Assembly (NCBI GenBank): GCA_910578365.1
Contig: CAJTRC010000092.1
Span: 1-6,331, forward strand
From: an uncultured Muribaculaceae bacterium
Lineage (GTDB): Bacteria; Bacteroidota; Bacteroidia; Bacteroidales; Muribaculaceae
DNA length: 6,331 nt
Reading direction: 5' to 3'
This document shows positions 6,324 through 6,331 of the stretch, in pieces. The position numbers and the translations under genes were made by a program. The first letter of the stretch is position 1; every line of letters begins with the position of its first letter. The notes beneath the pieces are model-generated. The model was given only the letters and a program-made list of their open reading frames with translations. It had not been told where the DNA came from and did not search any database.

Positions 6324-6331
6324 TAATTTTG
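6324..6331 (+). promoter_or_regulatory. -7 box for a divergent plus-strand gene beyond the window
   Basis: TAATTTTG at the very end of the window matches TAnnTTTG exactly. No TTG lies 19-21 bases upstream; the 11-bp direct repeat ends there instead. If functional, it would drive a plus-strand gene starting just outside the window, divergent from the two-component operon. The remainder of the 257-bp gap between 6075 and 6331 contains no ORF that I find convincing. Confidence 0.4.

Overview
The window looks like chromosomal DNA of a Bacteroidetes (Bacteroidales) bacterium. Start codons have no Shine-Dalgarno sequence, several starts are preceded by the Bacteroidetes-type -7 box TAnnTTTG, and the proteins have Bacteroidales-like architecture, notably a ~760-residue PiT phosphate transporter with a long cytoplasmic tail. 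A gut lineage such as Muribaculaceae is a guess that cannot be confirmed here. Coding DNA is moderately GC-rich and the gaps are AT-rich. All confident genes are on the minus strand, so they read from right to left.

In transcription order: positions 6331-6075 are a 257-bp intergenic region. It holds a -7 box for the minus-strand genes, a matching -7 box at the far right for a plus-strand gene outside the window, two direct repeats with 11-bp spacing, and a compact block of inverted repeats. Next are an OmpR/PhoB-class response regulator (6074-5379) and, overlapping it by 23 bp, its membrane histidine kinase (5401-3932). After 66 bp comes a PiT-family inorganic phosphate transporter with a PhoU-like C-terminal region (3865-1589). 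After 45 bp with a clear promoter comes a DUF2130 coiled-coil protein with a nuclease-like core (1543-155). The left 154 bp hold either a transcription terminator or the start of a small ORF that leaves the window.

The best functional reading is a phosphate-sensing and uptake cluster: a PhoR/PhoB-like pair next to a phosphate transporter that carries its own PhoU-like domain. Supporting this, 7-N4-7 direct repeats (11-bp period, the geometry of PhoB/PhoP boxes) lie at the phosphate-linked promoters, whose -7 boxes lack a -33 element. The DUF2130 promoter has a canonical -33 element and no such repeat. The phosphate assignment of the two-component pair is inferred from context. DUF2130 is probably an independent transcription unit.

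No RNA genes, CRISPR array or complete mobile element were recognised. The right-hand intergenic segment could be the terminus of an insertion sequence, which would compete with the regulatory interpretation there.
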